A DNA stretch of 64,000 nt, from positions 123,729,429 to 123,793,428 of the forward strand of contig CM045770.1 in the NCBI GenBank assembly GCA_025200525.1. The letters are read 5' to 3'. Both the position numbers and the translations under genes were made by a program. The DNA comes from Camellia lanceoleosa. Lineage: Eukaryota > Streptophyta > Magnoliopsida > Ericales > Theaceae. The notes under the pieces are model-generated. The model was not told where the DNA came from and did no database searches. It saw nothing but the letters and a program-made list of their open reading frames with translations. Below, in pieces: positions 1 to 12,639 of the stretch. The stretch's first letter is position 1; every line of letters starts with the position of its first letter.

Positions 1-1262
1 TACAAAAGAAATTTTAATTTCATCAAATGTCACATTTACAGATTCTTTAACAACAAGAGTTATTTTATTAAAAATATGATAAGCTTTACTGGTTAAGAAA
101 TAGCCAAGAAAAATTGCTTTATCGGATTTTGAATCAAATTTACCCAAGTTGTCACTACCATTATTATACATATAACATTTACAACAAAATATATGCAAGT
201 GACTAATGTTGGGCTTTCTATCATTGCAAATTTCATAAGGAGTCTTTTTGAGAATAGGTCTAATCAAGGCTTGATTTAAAATATAGCATGCAGTTTGAAC
301 GGCCTCGGCCCAAAAATATTTAGGAAGATTGTTTTCGCAAATTATTGTTCTACTCATTTCTTCTAAGGTTCTATTTTTCATTTCTACTAGACCATTTTGT
401 TGAGGGATTCTAGGTGTTGAAAAATTATGTCCAATTCAGTGCTCATCACAAAACAATTCAAAATTTTCATTTTCAAGTTCTCTACCATGATCGGTTCGAA
501 TATTAGTAATGAGAAAACCATTCTCATTTCGAATTCTATGACAGTTTTGTGAAAGAAAAGAAGGTTTTATCTTTGTGTGCTAAAAACATAACCAATATGA
601 ATCTTGAATAATCATCAACAACAACAAGACAATAATGTTTACCACCAAGACTAGATGTCTTTAAGGGACCAATAAATCCATATGCAACAATTGTAAAGGT
701 CTAGAGGTGGAAATATGAGATTTTGATTGAAAAGATGTTTTGGTTTGTTTTCCTTGTTGACAAGCACCACAAAGTCGATCTTTTTCAAATTTAATTTGTG
801 GAAGTCCAACGACCAAATCCTTTCTCAAAAGTTTAGCAATTAAATCCACATAAGTATGACCAAGTCTTCTATGCCATAACCAACTACTATCATTACTAGC
901 ATATAAACATTTAACATCACAAGCATAGAGATCGTTGAGATGAAGACATAAACATTATCAAGGCGATTTCCAACAAATAGTTCTTTGTGATCAATTGTGC
1001 TTTCAATTGTGCAATGTGATTTATCAAAACTAATTTTATTACCCTTATCACATAATTAGCTAATACTAAGTAAGTTATGCTTAAGTTCATCTACAAGTAA
1101 AACATTTTCAATATAAGGGTCAGGAGAGATACCGATGCTACCAATACCAATGATTTTTCCTTTCTTGTTATCTCTGAAAGTGACAAATCCTCTATCTTTG
1201 GATGATAGAGTGGTGAAGAAAGATTTGTCTTCGGTCATGTGTCTAGAGGATCCACTATCAAG
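1..1262 (-). pseudogene. copia pol fragment: protease, GAG-pre-integrase and integrase core
   Basis: On the minus strand a retroviral-type protease motif (L-D-S-G-S-S-R-H-M-T) lies at about 1230-1262, followed by a segment ending LLVDELKHNLLSIS (1056-1238). A pre-integrase zinc-binding stretch with the C-G-A-C-Q-Q-G-K core is at 661-849. The integrase core follows: VVVDDYSR near 610-640 carries a catalytic Asp and NGLVEMKNRT near 370-400 carries the catalytic Glu, with the region FWAEAVQTACYILNQ behind it. These are the usual Ty1/copia motifs. Stops and frame changes separate the blocks (for example around 550-600 and 850-1050), so no continuous ORF remains. The fragment continues beyond the left edge of the window. 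Confidence 0.87.
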
Positions 1263-1695
1263 GTACCACTTTCATTCTTTAGCTTTGGACTTAAGGCACC
1301 TACAATAAGACAATCATATGTTGGATTTTGATACCCATGATTTCTTGGGTTCTTCTTGTTTAGTATGATTAGTACATTTCACAATCCAAATCTTTTTAAC
1401 TCCTATATTCATATTCTTTTGAATGGACAAGTAGATACATAATAGCCCTTCTTCCCACAATAATTGTGTCATGGGAGGTCCTTTTTCAAAAGTAGTGTTG
1501 AGTTTCTTTTGTTTCTTAAAAGGGTCATATCCAATGCCCGTCTTATCAAAAACACATCTTTGGCTACTAAGAAGTTTGTTGAGATTATCTCTCCCTTTTA
1601 CAAAATTTTCAAGAGTTTTATTCAAATCATCAACACTATTTTTCCAAACAATTTTCTCACTAGAAGTTGTGTCAAGGTCATTTTTCAAAACAAGG
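1263..1695 (-). pseudogene. copia gag C-terminal linker between zinc knuckle and protease
   Basis: The minus strand is open from about 1709 down to 1314 and is rich in Lys, Asn and Leu (L-N-K-T-L-E-N-F-V-K-G-R-D-N-L-N-K-L-L). This looks like the coiled, basic linker that follows the zinc knuckle in SIRE-type gag-pol. It sits directly upstream of the protease motif at about 1250. The right end is cut by the solo LTR that starts at 1696, and the matching other half of gag resumes at 6377. I recognise it mainly by position and composition, so the domain label is an inference. Confidence 0.65.
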
Positions 1696-1859
1696 TGTAG
1701 ACACCCCATTTTTGACCGTCCTCAAGACTTGGTTGTGCTTGTAGGTACATCCAGCCACAAGTTCGATTGCTCGTCGAGTACTCGACTTTTGCGGCGGAAC
1801 GTCACAAGTTTAAGCTTTCCAAACCCTGTATCCTTTCTGTCCCATTCTTGGACCATGTG

Positions 1860-4800
1860 TTGGCCCTTCCAGCTTGCTTCTCATGGTGCACTGCCGGCCA
1901 CTGTTTGGCACTGCCGGCTATGCATTTGTCCCTACCTGCTACTGATGATGCCTGTCGGCCATCAGTGAGCCACTGCCAGCCATAACTGATGGCCGGTAGA
2001 ACACTTTGTCTCAGCAGATTTTACTCCAGATCTTTTAAGCCAGCTGGTTTTCACTCATCCCTCATCCATACACGTGTATGGAGGGATGAGGCTCTTTTCA
2101 AGCTTGTTTAACAAGCTTTGCATTGCCTCTCTTCTATATAAGGAGAGGCTCCTCCTTCATTTCAGAGGTTCAAAAATTAGAGGTTTGAGTGATACATATA
2201 GCTTTGTATTTATATCTCCTTGTTTGATCTTATTTTGTGCCTAAAAGTGTCATTTTGTCTCACTTTAACACACAAACACACACTCAAACACCTTGCTTGT
2301 GTTGCTGAGGCTTCTTGAAGTTGTTTTTGGTGTTCTTGGGCTAGTTTGAGCTCAAAGAGGTTGCTAGAGTTGCAGTAGTAAAGAAGGTCTTCAAGGGTGA
2401 GTCTTTAACCCTTAAATCCCCCATTCTTGCTTAAGCTTTTAGCCTTACTTTCATGCTATTTTGAGCTTAACTTCCTACTAAAAAAAGTTCTGTTTTTGTG
2501 TGCTTTAGATCTTTGTTTAAGGTTACTTTTGTGTTTGGGGTTGTTTACCCCCTCTTAGGCCTTGTTTGGCCTTTCTTTTGTGCCTTCTTTGTGAGCCTTT
2601 AGGACCACCTTGTTTTGGCCTTCTCACCACTGAAACTCAGAGGAATTTTAGTGGTGGGAAGGGTGTTTTGAGGTCCCAAAAAGGAAAGGGTCATCCCCTC
2701 TCCTTGTGTCTTCAATACTTGTCTTGAATGCCTCATGTGTGAGCATGTTTGTTAAGTTTATGTTGGCCATATCTTAGCATGTATTTGTGGTTATTTTGAT
2801 GTGGCATGCCACTATTTTTGCTTGGTTTTGTCACTCCATGCATGCACAATACACTTGTAGTGTAAATCTCTTAAACTAGCTTTGTATGCTTCATGAAGTA
2901 GAATGTTTTTCTAGCATGTATTGGCTCCATTTTAGTAGGTTTTTGATCATCATTTGACATGTCATACCTCTGTTAGGGTTTGGTTTGGTCACCTCTTGCA
3001 TGCCTCATGCACTTGTAGTGCAATTCCATGAAATAGCCTAGTGTGTCTCATGCTTTGACATGACATTCTAGCCTGTTTTTGGCTTAACTTCAAAAAATTT
3101 TTGCCCATGTTTTAACATGCTTTAGCTCTGATTTGTGTTGTTTTGGCCATACATGACTTGCTTTGTATAGCCATGGTTCAATTTAGCTTGTTAGCTTTGT
3201 GTATTGAGTCCACTAGCATGCATTACTTGGCCTATTTGAATGATTTGGCATCATTTATAATGTGATTTCAGTCTATGTTTCATGGCCATGCACTTGCATT
3301 TATCACTATTTCAATGTGTTGGAGGGTTTGCCCCTTTATGCCTTAACATGAACCATTGCGTATGCCTTTATGCCTTAGCTTGTGAGCTATCATTTCAGTG
3401 TGTTTTTGGGGTTATTATGCCATGATATAACTCTGATTTTTATTGGTTAAGTCGTCCCATGCTTGGTCTTAATAGGTGTAGTGTAATCCACCTTATTTAC
3501 CTTGTATGCATTGTGCTTTATACCACTCTTGCTAGCATGTTTTGGCTTCCTTCCACGCATGTTTTAGACTCATTTTAACATGTTCTAGGATATTTTTGGA
3601 TTGCCTTTTCCATATACTTCATGCTTTGTATAGCTGTAGTGCAATTGGCCTTGTTAGCTTTGTGTTTTGATGACTCATGCATACTATCTTTGAGCTATTT
3701 AGATGATTTGGCATCACTTAATACTTCATTTCAGAGTATGTAGCATTGCCATGTTCCCACTTCATTCACTCTTTAAGTGCATTTGAGTGTTGTGCATTGT
3801 TGCTTAGTTTATGGCCTAGTGTGTATGCTTGCATGCCTAGGTCCTTGAGCCTCCATCTCAGCATGTTTAGGTCCTTGTTCTGACCTACTTGAGCTCTATT
3901 TATGGTTGGTCTATGCATATTTGCCATGTATTGCATGCCTCTTTTGTAGTCCTCTTTATTGGCTTTAATGCTTTAAGGACCCTACCATGCTTTACTTGCA
4001 TTGTTTAAGTGATTTAGCATCATTTCTTGTCTAATTTCAGTGCACTTAGTGTTGTCACACTTCCATGTTTATTACTCCTTAAGCACTCTTGAGAGTTGTG
4101 CTGTTAGGCCTAGTTGATTGGCCAATGCATTGTGCATGCATGCCTTGTCTTTTGGTGCCTCTGTTTTGGTGTTTGTCCACTAATTTGGGTATGGTTGAGG
4201 TCTATTCATTTTGGTTTAAGTCTATTAAGCATTGTGTATGCCATGTAGTTCATCACATTGTGTATGCCATGTTGTATCATTGCATTTGTGTATGCCATGT
4301 TCATAGCATTGTGTATGCTAGTTGTTGTTCTTAGCATTGTGCATTGTGCATGCCATTAGCCTTGTTAGGTTGTTCATGTTGCATTGCATGTTTGCATGCT
4401 TGGTACCTTTGCATGTTTGCATGCTTGAGATGTTTTGCATACTTGCATGCTTGAGTCGCATTGTGTTGCATGCATTGCATTGTGTTTGGCTTGGGTATTA
4501 AGCCAAACACAAGAAACGAGGGACGTTTCATACTTGAAGTGATGGGATGTGCCTCAATTCTCGGTCGCCGACACTCTTGACAATGCATGATAGAGTTCTG
4601 GGCATTTATGTGTTTTTGTGCATTCATTTTATATTAAATTGCACAAGTTGGATCTTTGGCCATCATGCATCGAGATGCGTGATTGATGGTCTTGGATCCG
4701 ATTATGCCTCTCCCTTGATGTTTCGAGGTGATATGGGGTGGCATAGTGCGTACATATCCTTCTGAGACCCTCAATTTCCTCTATTTTGTGCTCTACTGCA

Positions 4801-4950
4801 GCTTGGTGTCACAGCACACCAGTGGCCGGCAGCCTCCTTTTGTTGGCCAGCAGACCTTCATTCTTGGCCGGTAGTGCCTACTCTTGGCTGGCAGAGGGGT
4901 CAGCAGTGGCTCCTAATGGCCGGCAGGCCACTGGTGCACTCCTCAGCAAT
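1860..4950. repeat. Two inverted clusters of a GGCCGGCAG-like motif inside the solo LTR
   Basis: Between about 1865 and 2000 the motif reads CTGCCGGCC and variants several times. Between about 4805 and 4935 it reads GGCCGGCAG and variants several times in the opposite direction. The two clusters are about 2.9 kb apart in one LTR. They stand out as GC-rich islands in an AT-rich LTR. The span between them also holds many short GCATGC/TGTATGCC words (3000-4500). No function can be assigned. Confidence 0.5.
2135..2143 (+). promoter_or_regulatory. TATA box of the 4.7-kb solo LTR
   Basis: TATATAAGG lies about 440 bp from the LTR start, in the usual U3/R part. It is followed by a pyrimidine-rich leader. 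The role is inferred from position and sequence alone. Confidence 0.5.
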
Positions 4951-6376
4951 GGTTTTGGTAAGATCCAGCAGCAAGTTCTCAAGGACACCTTGCAGACAGA
5001 GCCTCAAGAGAACAACTGGAGAGCTTTTCGGGACGACAACCGAGCATGTATCCTCTTCTCCTTCAAACAAAGATGGAGCAACTTAGTTTTTATGTTTACT
5101 TGTTCGTTAGCATTGAATTTGTAATTAATTAATTAATTTGTTAATTAGTTAAAGTTTTGTAATAATTCGCTTAGTATTTGCTAGTTATTCATTTCGGTTG
5201 TGTAATAATTAATCTAATTAGATTATTAGATTAGTTGTGTAGCTTGGTGTAGCTTCTATTCGGACCCCCCGTCGAGAGGGCGAATTGTTGTAATAAGTGT
5301 GCGTGCGTGTGTGCATGTCTTCCAACCCCACGTCTTTCTCCCTTTTACTTACCTGCTTTCGATGGTTAGTTCTAGGTCATTTTTCAATTAGCATCCTTAT
5401 GCTTCGCATGCGTGCATTCATTCATCTGTCTTGCATGCACCGGGCTCGGCGCATCATACTAACTGCATTGTATTTCAATACCAAGTTGAATACATGTATC
5501 AATTGTTGCATTTCATATGCCATCTTAGAATAGCCGAGCCTATTTCTAGTTACATTTTGCATGTGTTGCATTAGCCATCTTAACATAGCTAGGATCATGC
5601 ATTGATTACTAATTAGCTATTGTTTTGGCTTGGAGTACTAGGTAAGCTTTTTACGCTTTAGCATACTGCATGTGTGTTGTTGATTGCCATGATAACATGC
5701 TTGCCATGAGGCTAACTGCTTAGTTGATATAATTGCCTGAATGCCTGTGGGTGAAGGTTGGATTGCTTGAATTGGAACAATTCATTGAAATCCTCGATTT
5801 AGCCTACTTGCGAGTAGCAAACTTCAAACCGTTTTCAAACAAACAAATATGCAATGTTTTGTTCCAACTTAGGCGATCTAGTCTATACTTGTATGCTGTG
5901 CGCATCACATAGTAATTCTAGGTTTAATAACCGGAATAAGAACACATGTGTTTTCAAAAACAAGATATCATGTTAGTAAAGGCCGATCTTTGATCGGGCG
6001 AGCGGGGGTGCTCATTGCATGACCTTCCTCTCTCGTACCCATGTTCCCGAATCGAGGCAACTTTGGTGATGACGGACACGTGACCATAGGCACGAGTCAG
6101 GATTTCCTAAATTCCCCTAATAAAATATTTAGGTGGCGACTCTGTATCTGGCAAAGCAGTCCATGTTTGGCACTTCTTTATAAAAATCAGTTTTTCAAAA
6201 CGATTTGCCGGATTTGGACTCTTTGGTGATTTATCGGTCTTGCATTGCACTTTGCGAAATTAGATCAAGAACCGTGACATTGAGTCCGAGCTGTAGTAGT
6301 AAGCCCAATGAACAAAACGAGATTTCGCGCCAATTCGCGCGCGGAGCCCGGGACATTCGGGCGCGTCTACACAAGG

Positions 6377-7566
6377 TTTTCTTTCTTCAATTCACCCACA
6401 TTGTTAGACAAATATGTGTTTAATTTTTTTAACACATTATTTTTAGCACAATTTTTTTTAAAACTCATCATGCAATTCATTAAAAGCACTCTCAAATTCT
6501 TCATAATTAAAATTTACCTCATCTTGAGTAGATTATTCTTCTCCTAGAACCATGAGACATAAGTTGGTTGTTTCATCATTTTTAGCTTCATCATTTGAAC
6601 TATCATCATCACTATCTCCCCAAGCTGCCACCATAGCTTTCTTGTTTCTCTTGTAGTCTTTTCCACATTTCTTCAAATTTGGACAATCTATCTTGATGTG
6701 TCCCGGATTTTTGCACTCATAGCAAATGATATGCTATTTCTTTTGGTTGTCATCTTTGTTGTACTCTTTTTTGAAGGGCCTTCTTCCTGCACGATTGCTT
6801 TTCTTGTAGTACTTTTTGAGATTTCTACTAAACATGGCATACCCTTCTTCTTCACTAGAGTTTTCATTTTTTTCTTCTTGGGATGATGTTTTGAATGCAA
6901 CTCCTTTCTTTTTTTTGTCCTCATCATCCTCATGTCCTCTCATGGTGATTTCATGAGTCATAAGAGACCCCATGAGCTCATCCAATCCTAGTGTGGAGAG
7001 GTTCTTTGCTTCTATGATGGCGGTGACTTTTACTTCCCAATTCTTTGGTAGACATCTAAGAATTTTTCTTACTAACTCACTGTTAATATAAGTTTTTCCA
7101 AGTGATTTCAAAGAATTTACAATTTCAGTAAATCTAGTAAACATGCTAGAAATAATTCATCAAATTTCATTTTAAACAATTCATAACTATGAACAAGCAT
7201 ATCAATACGAGATTCTTTAACTTGGTTGATGCCTTCATAAGTTACTTTTATTTTCTCCCAAATTTCTTTACTATATCACAACTAGATATTCTATTATACT
7301 CCTTAGAGTCTAAACCACATACAAGGGTGAGCTTGGCCTTGGTATTGGCTTGAAGCAATTTATGATCCCTCTCATCACATTCATCTTCAGGTTTAGGGGG
7401 TAGGGATTTTGGGACCTTTGGTGACTATAATCCACATAGTATAATCAGTGGCTTGAAGATATAGGGTCATCTTATCCTTCCAATGGCTATGGTTGTTTCC
7501 ATCAAAAAAGGGTGGCCTGTTGGTGGCTTGTCCTTCAATAGTGCTAGTGTTAGCTATGGTTGCCAT
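6377..7566 (-). pseudogene. copia gag (UBN2-type) with zinc knuckle
   Basis: The minus-strand ATG at 7566 begins MATIANTSTIEG and runs into a gag stretch with FFDGNNHSHWKDKM and DYTMWII, as in copia gag polyproteins. The middle part (6734-7144) holds the conserved helical gag segment around KILRCLPKNWEVKVTAI and ends in a Lys-rich region. A CX2CX4HX4C zinc knuckle (C-Y-E-C-K-N-P-G-H) is readable at about 6690-6735, followed by an acidic D/S run. An extra base near 7395 shifts the frame after PKIPTP, and other shifts occur near 7145 and 6735. The gene is therefore broken even without the LTR insertion at 1696-6371. Confidence 0.85.
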
Positions 7567-7608
7567 GGATCGAAAACTCTCAGATGGTTAAATCTAAGCA
7601 AGAGTCTA

Positions 7609-7621
7609 GGCTCTGATACCA
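7609..7621 (-). other. Primer binding site (initiator tRNA-Met type) of the copia element
   Basis: The minus strand reads TGGTATCAGAGCC, the standard copia PBS complementary to the 3' end of initiator tRNA-Met. It sits two bases inside the end of the 5' LTR (7624) and upstream of the gag ATG at 7566. Confidence 0.9.
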
Positions 7622-7789
7622 ATTGTTATGCAAAAAGCAACCTAAGAGGGGGGTGAATTAGGTTTCTATAGATTAAAAATAATAATACCCTAATAAAATT
7701 AACAACTAGCGGTAAATGATTTTCTAGTAAAAGGAAGATAATTGACAGTTAATGAATAAGCTCAATGAAGAACTATTAATGAAGTATGG

Positions 7790-9946
7790 TGTCACAACCC
7801 AAACCCACCCCTATAGATTTAGTATCGTAATCGGCCAGTAATCCATCGATTACCAAAGGCTTCTTAAACATAAATTAATTTATTAGGGGCTAGGGAAGAA
7901 AATAAAAAATATACATTGTCCATTGAGTTGTGCAGACATATATGGGACAGAAAAATTTAAAACTTTATATACATATATCATACATCACCCTCACGTCATT
8001 ACATTTATATAGATAAGACAAAGAGGGAACTTAGCCCTATTTATAGAATAAAAAAAAAACTTAAACTTTAATCACATAGCCATGACCACTTGACATAACT
8101 GGAACCTCCACATGAGGCACATAGGTTGGCTGACAAGACAGAGTCCAAGCAGAAGCTCTAGGCCTGGTCATGCGCCTGATCATCTATATACATAAATAAT
8201 ATAGTAAGCTAAAGCCCAGTAAATAACAACAGAGTAAAGGTTTTGATGAATGATGTCCATCACAGATTCAGAAATCAAAATTCAGATCAGAAACAAATTC
8301 TTATACACATTCAGATTTGTGAACAATTATACGTAGTACATCCATTAGCTAATAGATCAGATTGGTCATAAAGACCCACGTGCAGATCAGATAGTTGATT
8401 ATGCATAATCAGTTCCATGAATGGAAACCCTAGTACCAGGTAACAAATAACAGATAATAGATACAGATAATGCTAAGGATGCCACGATTACATTTCAGAA
8501 AATTAGGCATTCATTCATGATTCACAAAATAGCATTTCAGAAATATATCATATCAAATCAATAAGAAAACACTTATAGTCAAACATAGTTTTACAGAGTT
8601 GTTACTTACAGATAGCTCTAGAAACAGATTAGAAAGACAATGGTGTATAACCTACACAAACACATAACAGATACACATTGAAATAACTTCTCTTGCCCTT
8701 TTCTGTTTAAGTAATATGAAGTTCTATTATGCTTATTATTTCTTTATCAAATAAACCGGGTTCTCATTTCACATATTTTTTCATTACTAAATCTTTCTTT
8801 TCTAAATAGACTGATTTCTTACTTGGCTTCTTAATTATTACTAAATCAATGACTTATTCTTTAACCAACTAATTTATGTTGATTATTAGCTTATTAATCT
8901 TCGGTGAGCAAGAAATCATGTCCAGAATGCTTGGAAAGAGACGAGATCGAAATATGAGCAAAGTATTTTTCAAGTCATACTGAAAATAACTTGACCACTC
9001 AAGCCACCACTTGGTCACTTGAGCAGACTGTATTGTTTGCAAGCCAAATAAGGTAATGAATAGGCTCCAAGACTTCAATACATATCACAATCCTTTCTCA
9101 GCAAAATGCTTTTGAGCCAAATGGATTACACCTGATTTCTTGAGCTCACCAGTACACATATATACATGCACACCCTCTCCAGGCTTAACACATATAACTC
9201 ACACATACACAACTTCTCTAGATTTGTCTTCAACTTTCTCTGTACACACACACACACACACAATTTCTCTGCACACATACACCTTCAAATTTTATTTTAA
9301 TTAAGAAACACGTAGCCTTAATTAATCTAGAGTAGCACATAACTTAATTAATCATAACTAATCAAAAATTCCACATGATTTAATTAGTCTAATTAACTTC
9401 AATTAAGGCCCAATTAATTATATTTAATCTTTACTATTCTAAATCAGATTTTTAATTAAACTCCCAAGAGGTTCCAAATATCAAGTTAAATTTATTACCA
9501 TCATCAATTTTGGTTCCTCGAATCATTAAGGCCTTCAATTTCAAATCATACCTAAGATTCCCATCAATAAATTACATACTCAAATTGGACACCTCATAAG
9601 TAAATTTAATCCATAATAATCATAATTCCAAATCCTCATAACTTAATTAACTCCAATTAGGACTCAATTAATCAAATCTTAATTTTACTAAACTAAATCG
9701 AATATCTAATTAAACTCCCACGTGGTTCAATACTTGAAATTAAACTGATTCAACTTATCAATTTCACCTTCTTAAGCTATTTAGGTGTTCAATTTCTAAT
9801 TCTAAAATAAGTCCTTAATTAAATCATATAAATCAGACTTTGTGATTCTCATAAATCCCAAATTAATTCAAAATAATGGACAATTAAAAACCCAAATCTC
9901 CATAATTAATTGAATGCCAATTATTATACGTAGTGGGGTCGTCACA
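7790..9946 (-). mobile_element. Solo LTR, 2.16 kb, Ty3/gypsy type, nested in the copia LTR
   Basis: Ends are TGTCACAACCC at 7790 and GGGGTCGTCACA at 9946, flanked by a perfect TSD TATGG (7785-7789 and 9947-9951). Read on the minus strand it starts TGTGACGACCCC and ends GGGTTGTGACA, like chromovirus (Tekay/Del-type) LTRs; the family is inferred. No coding frame is present. It carries a CA microsatellite (9245-9262) and an imperfect tandem duplication of about 256 bp anchored on TAATTAAACTCCCA at 9452 and 9708. Confidence 0.88.
9300..9900. repeat. Degenerate tandem repeat, period about 256 bp, in the solo LTR
   Basis: The anchor TAATTAAACTCCCA occurs at 9452 and 9708, and the AATTAA-rich text around both anchors aligns loosely. 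It looks like an old tandem duplication within the LTR. It has no coding content. Confidence 0.5.
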
Positions 9947-11617
9947 TATGGAGAGCAATGATTGCAGTATATGAGTAAGGTGATTAACAACACAACAGGT
10001 TATGACTTAGATAATTTTGCAATTTAGTTATCACAAGTAAGTAAGGATTTAGCACAAATTAACAAATACTTAGTGAAGTAGTTGTCACAACGATTATATT
10101 AGATATAGCTATATCAGTAGAGGAAATTGAGAGTTTGGACGTTTGTCACAAAAACAACAAAACATAGCGACTATATCAAATAGCTATAGTAGTTGAGAAA
10201 TTAAAGAGATTAGGGAAGAGGAGACAAACAAATTTATAGTGGTTTGGCTTTAACCAAGCCTACATCCACTCTTTAAGTTTCACTTGAAATTATCCACTGT
10301 CTTCTAGCTTTACATGGGTGCTAGCAACCTATTCACAAATGAAGAAATCCTTCATAGATTTTACAAAGAATGTACCAGTCTTCTAACCCTTGTGAACCTT
10401 AGGTGATTGACAATCACTCTCAAGGAATGAAGAAATCTGACAGTACTAGACTCTTACGAGATTGATATAATTTGTGTTTGCTTTCATAGAAAGCTTGAAA
10501 TGCAACTCACTCACAAAGTGATACAATATGTAAAGCTCATAGTGTTTTTCTATAAACCTCACACAGGTAAGATAAGCTTAAAGCTAAAACTCTGTGCATG
10601 ATTTCTAAGGGAATGAAGAAAATCAAAAGAGGAACTCTTCAAAAACTCAGAGAGAGATGAGAATGATAAAAGATGTAAACGTACATAACATGCTTGATAT
10701 TGTTGCTCTGCATGTTCATTGTATCATCTGCTTATTCAGAGCTCTGTATATAAAATAGAGTTGAGTGCTCTGTTCTTCTGTTCCTCTGACATTGCCAATT
10801 CTCTTCTTCTCGTTGAAGAGATGGGTTGGTGATGTTTGAGAATAATATACAACTCATTTGCTCAGATAATCCTAATGATTTGCCCATAGGATGATGGGTG
10901 AATTGATACAAAAACTTTCTTTTTTGCTCTCAACATCTTCTGATATAAACAATTTCTCTATGTAGTGGACGTCTACCCGTATGTCCTAGAGGAAGTTTTG
11001 TGTCTGTGGGTCGTTTGCCCGGATGTCCTTCCGGACATCCGCCAAGATGTCTTATGAGTCCCGGCCGTCAAGGTTGTCGTCCACGGTCGTTGAGCATACT
11101 GCTGGTCTAACATCTAGAGTGAACTAAACTAAAATAGAAGCAAACTGGGCTAAACTACCACCGTCGGTGGCCGGTTGTCCCCCTGAATGTCCGGTCCCTT
11201 TTGGGCTAGGCTGCTTTGGCTGCTACTTTGTGCTGTTGCTGTTCTAGTTTTGTTCTATTGCTGTTTGGGCTCAATTCAACATCAATTTGGGCTAAGTTTT
11301 TGAACTCAAAAACAACAAATATAAGAGTATTAATTTTGATCAATTAATCTATTTCAAATAAATCAAAAACAAAACCAGCATATAGATAGAGATAATCATC
11401 AAAAATAAAATGTGTCTAACAATACATCACTCTCATTTTGACCTTTAATTAGGTGGAAGAGAGAGTGACAATAGAGAGATGGAAAGAGGAGTGTGGGTCT
11501 ACCCCTTCACATGATCCATTTCATATCATTAAGAATATATTGTGAGTGCTCAATTAGAACTTTCAAGCATTTTTTTTTTTACTGAATTGATTATGCCAAC
11601 TCAGCCATGCTCTTCAT

Positions 11618-11650
11618 CCCCCCCCCCCCCCCCTCTCTCTCTCTCTCTCG
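11618..11650 (+). repeat. Poly-C followed by (TC)n microsatellite
   Basis: About 16 consecutive C residues run directly into about 8 TC units. Pyrimidine-rich ORFs predicted across it are artefacts of the repeat. Confidence 0.95.
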
Positions 11651-12639
11651 TAATTTTTCTTGCCAAACAGAAGTTCGAAAGTTGCCTTCTCTCTCTTTCC
11701 GACGATAAGACCAACGACTCTGACAACAGAGAGACCAACGTGGACCTCCCTCCTCCCTACTCTCCCATATTGCAACCATCGATCACATCTCCTCTCACCC
11801 TCCTCTCTCCTTTATCGTCTTGCGACCACCATCCTCCTCAAATCTCTATGCTATATACAATTTCAATTTCTAGGTTTCGTAGCTTTTGATGAAAACACAT
11901 GAATACTAAGAATTAATCATGTTAACATTTGGGTATGCCTTAGTGCTTTTGATGAAAACAAATGAATACTAAGAAATAACATATTGAAAATACTCAGTTT
12001 GGGGATTGTAAATATTGTTTTTGTTTTTGGTGAGATTGATTATTGTTGTTGGACAGGGAGGGAGCGTGAGACAGAGAGAAACTTGAAAGTGATTTTTTTT
12101 GTTTTTTATTTTTTTCCTACACAGTGCATGAAACACACGCACTGTCCACTGTAATTGAAGTATGAAATTTGTTTTTCCATCCAGTTCATTATGAGTCCCG
12201 TTAGGGGTGCCCCATTGGGAGAAGTAACACCACTGAAAAAATTTATACGAAGGTCTATTTTGGAGAATTGGTTAAATTTTTATTTAATTTTTTTTTTTTT
12301 TTTGTGTGTGACTTTTTTAATGTTTTTAAATATGTAAAATGGTAGATAGATAATGTAACCTAAAAAAAATTAACAAATTGGTTTTTATCTAACTTTGTAA
12401 AATAGGCCTAACTAATAAATTTTAGTTAAACAACTCATGCTTTGGAGACGTGTTTGGGTGATATCATGGAGTCAATTTTTCATTTTTTTTCATGGCTTCA
12501 GCAAATGTAATATGACCACACTAATCTAAAGGAAAAGAGCTGGCCCCACCACTAGGTATACATCTTAATAAGTGAATTTATTATTTAATAAGTTTTATAA
12601 CAATTAGTTATATTTTCATCAAATATTATTAAAAAAATA

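Larger units (their letters stand above)
1696..6371 (+). mobile_element. Solo LTR, 4.68 kb, Ty3/gypsy Tat/Ogre type
   Basis: The segment begins TGTAGACACCCC and ends GCGCGTCTACA, forming a 7-bp terminal inverted repeat (TGTAGAC/GTCTACA). It is flanked by a perfect 5-bp duplication CAAGG (1691-1695 and 6372-6376), so both ends are exact. It lies inside the gag of a minus-strand copia element. No gag or pol reading frame is present, and I see no second copy of the termini inside, so it is a solo LTR made by LTR-LTR recombination. A TATA-like TATATAAGG at 2135-2143 may be the old LTR promoter. Long LTRs with these ends and an internal GGTGGCGACTCT near the 3' end (about 6131) are typical of Tat/Ogre elements. 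Small ORFs inside are chance frames. Confidence 0.9.
1..11421 (-). mobile_element. Ty1/copia retrotransposon (SIRE/Maximus-like), 5' two thirds, with nested solo LTRs
   Basis: Read on the minus strand, the order is 5' LTR (11421 to 7624), tRNA-Met-type PBS, gag with zinc knuckle, protease DSG, pre-integrase and integrase, running off the window at position 1. Domain order PR-INT before RT is the Ty1/copia hallmark; RT, RNase H and the 3' LTR would lie to the left of the window. The gag start resembles SIRE/Maximus-type gag, so the lineage is an inference. Two younger elements interrupt it at 1696-6371 and 7790-9946. Coding parts carry frameshifts, so the copy is dead. Confidence 0.88.
7624..11421 (-). 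mobile_element. 5' LTR of the copia element, interrupted by a solo LTR
   Basis: On the minus strand the LTR starts TGTTAGACACATTTT at 11421 and ends GCATAACA at 7624, next to the PBS. Removing the nested LTR (7790-9946 plus one TSD copy) leaves about 1.64 kb. A block at about 10200-10450 matches, in reverse, the block at about 19740-19880 in the solo LTR at 12982-20114. The terminal segments of the two also match, so both belong to one family. The TSD cannot be tested because the other LTR is outside the window. Confidence 0.85.

Noticed and set aside
4089..5124. Several ORFs of 70-112 codons
   Set aside because: They lie inside the 4.7-kb solo LTR, have low-complexity Cys/His/Val-rich translations from GCATGC-type repeats and show no domain.
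11542..11902. ORFs of 62-115 codons around the poly-C/CT run
   Set aside because: The translations are Ser/Pro/Leu runs made by the microsatellite.
12545..12560. CACTA word as a possible CACTA transposon end
   Set aside because: There is no matching TAGTG end or 3-bp TSD in the window.
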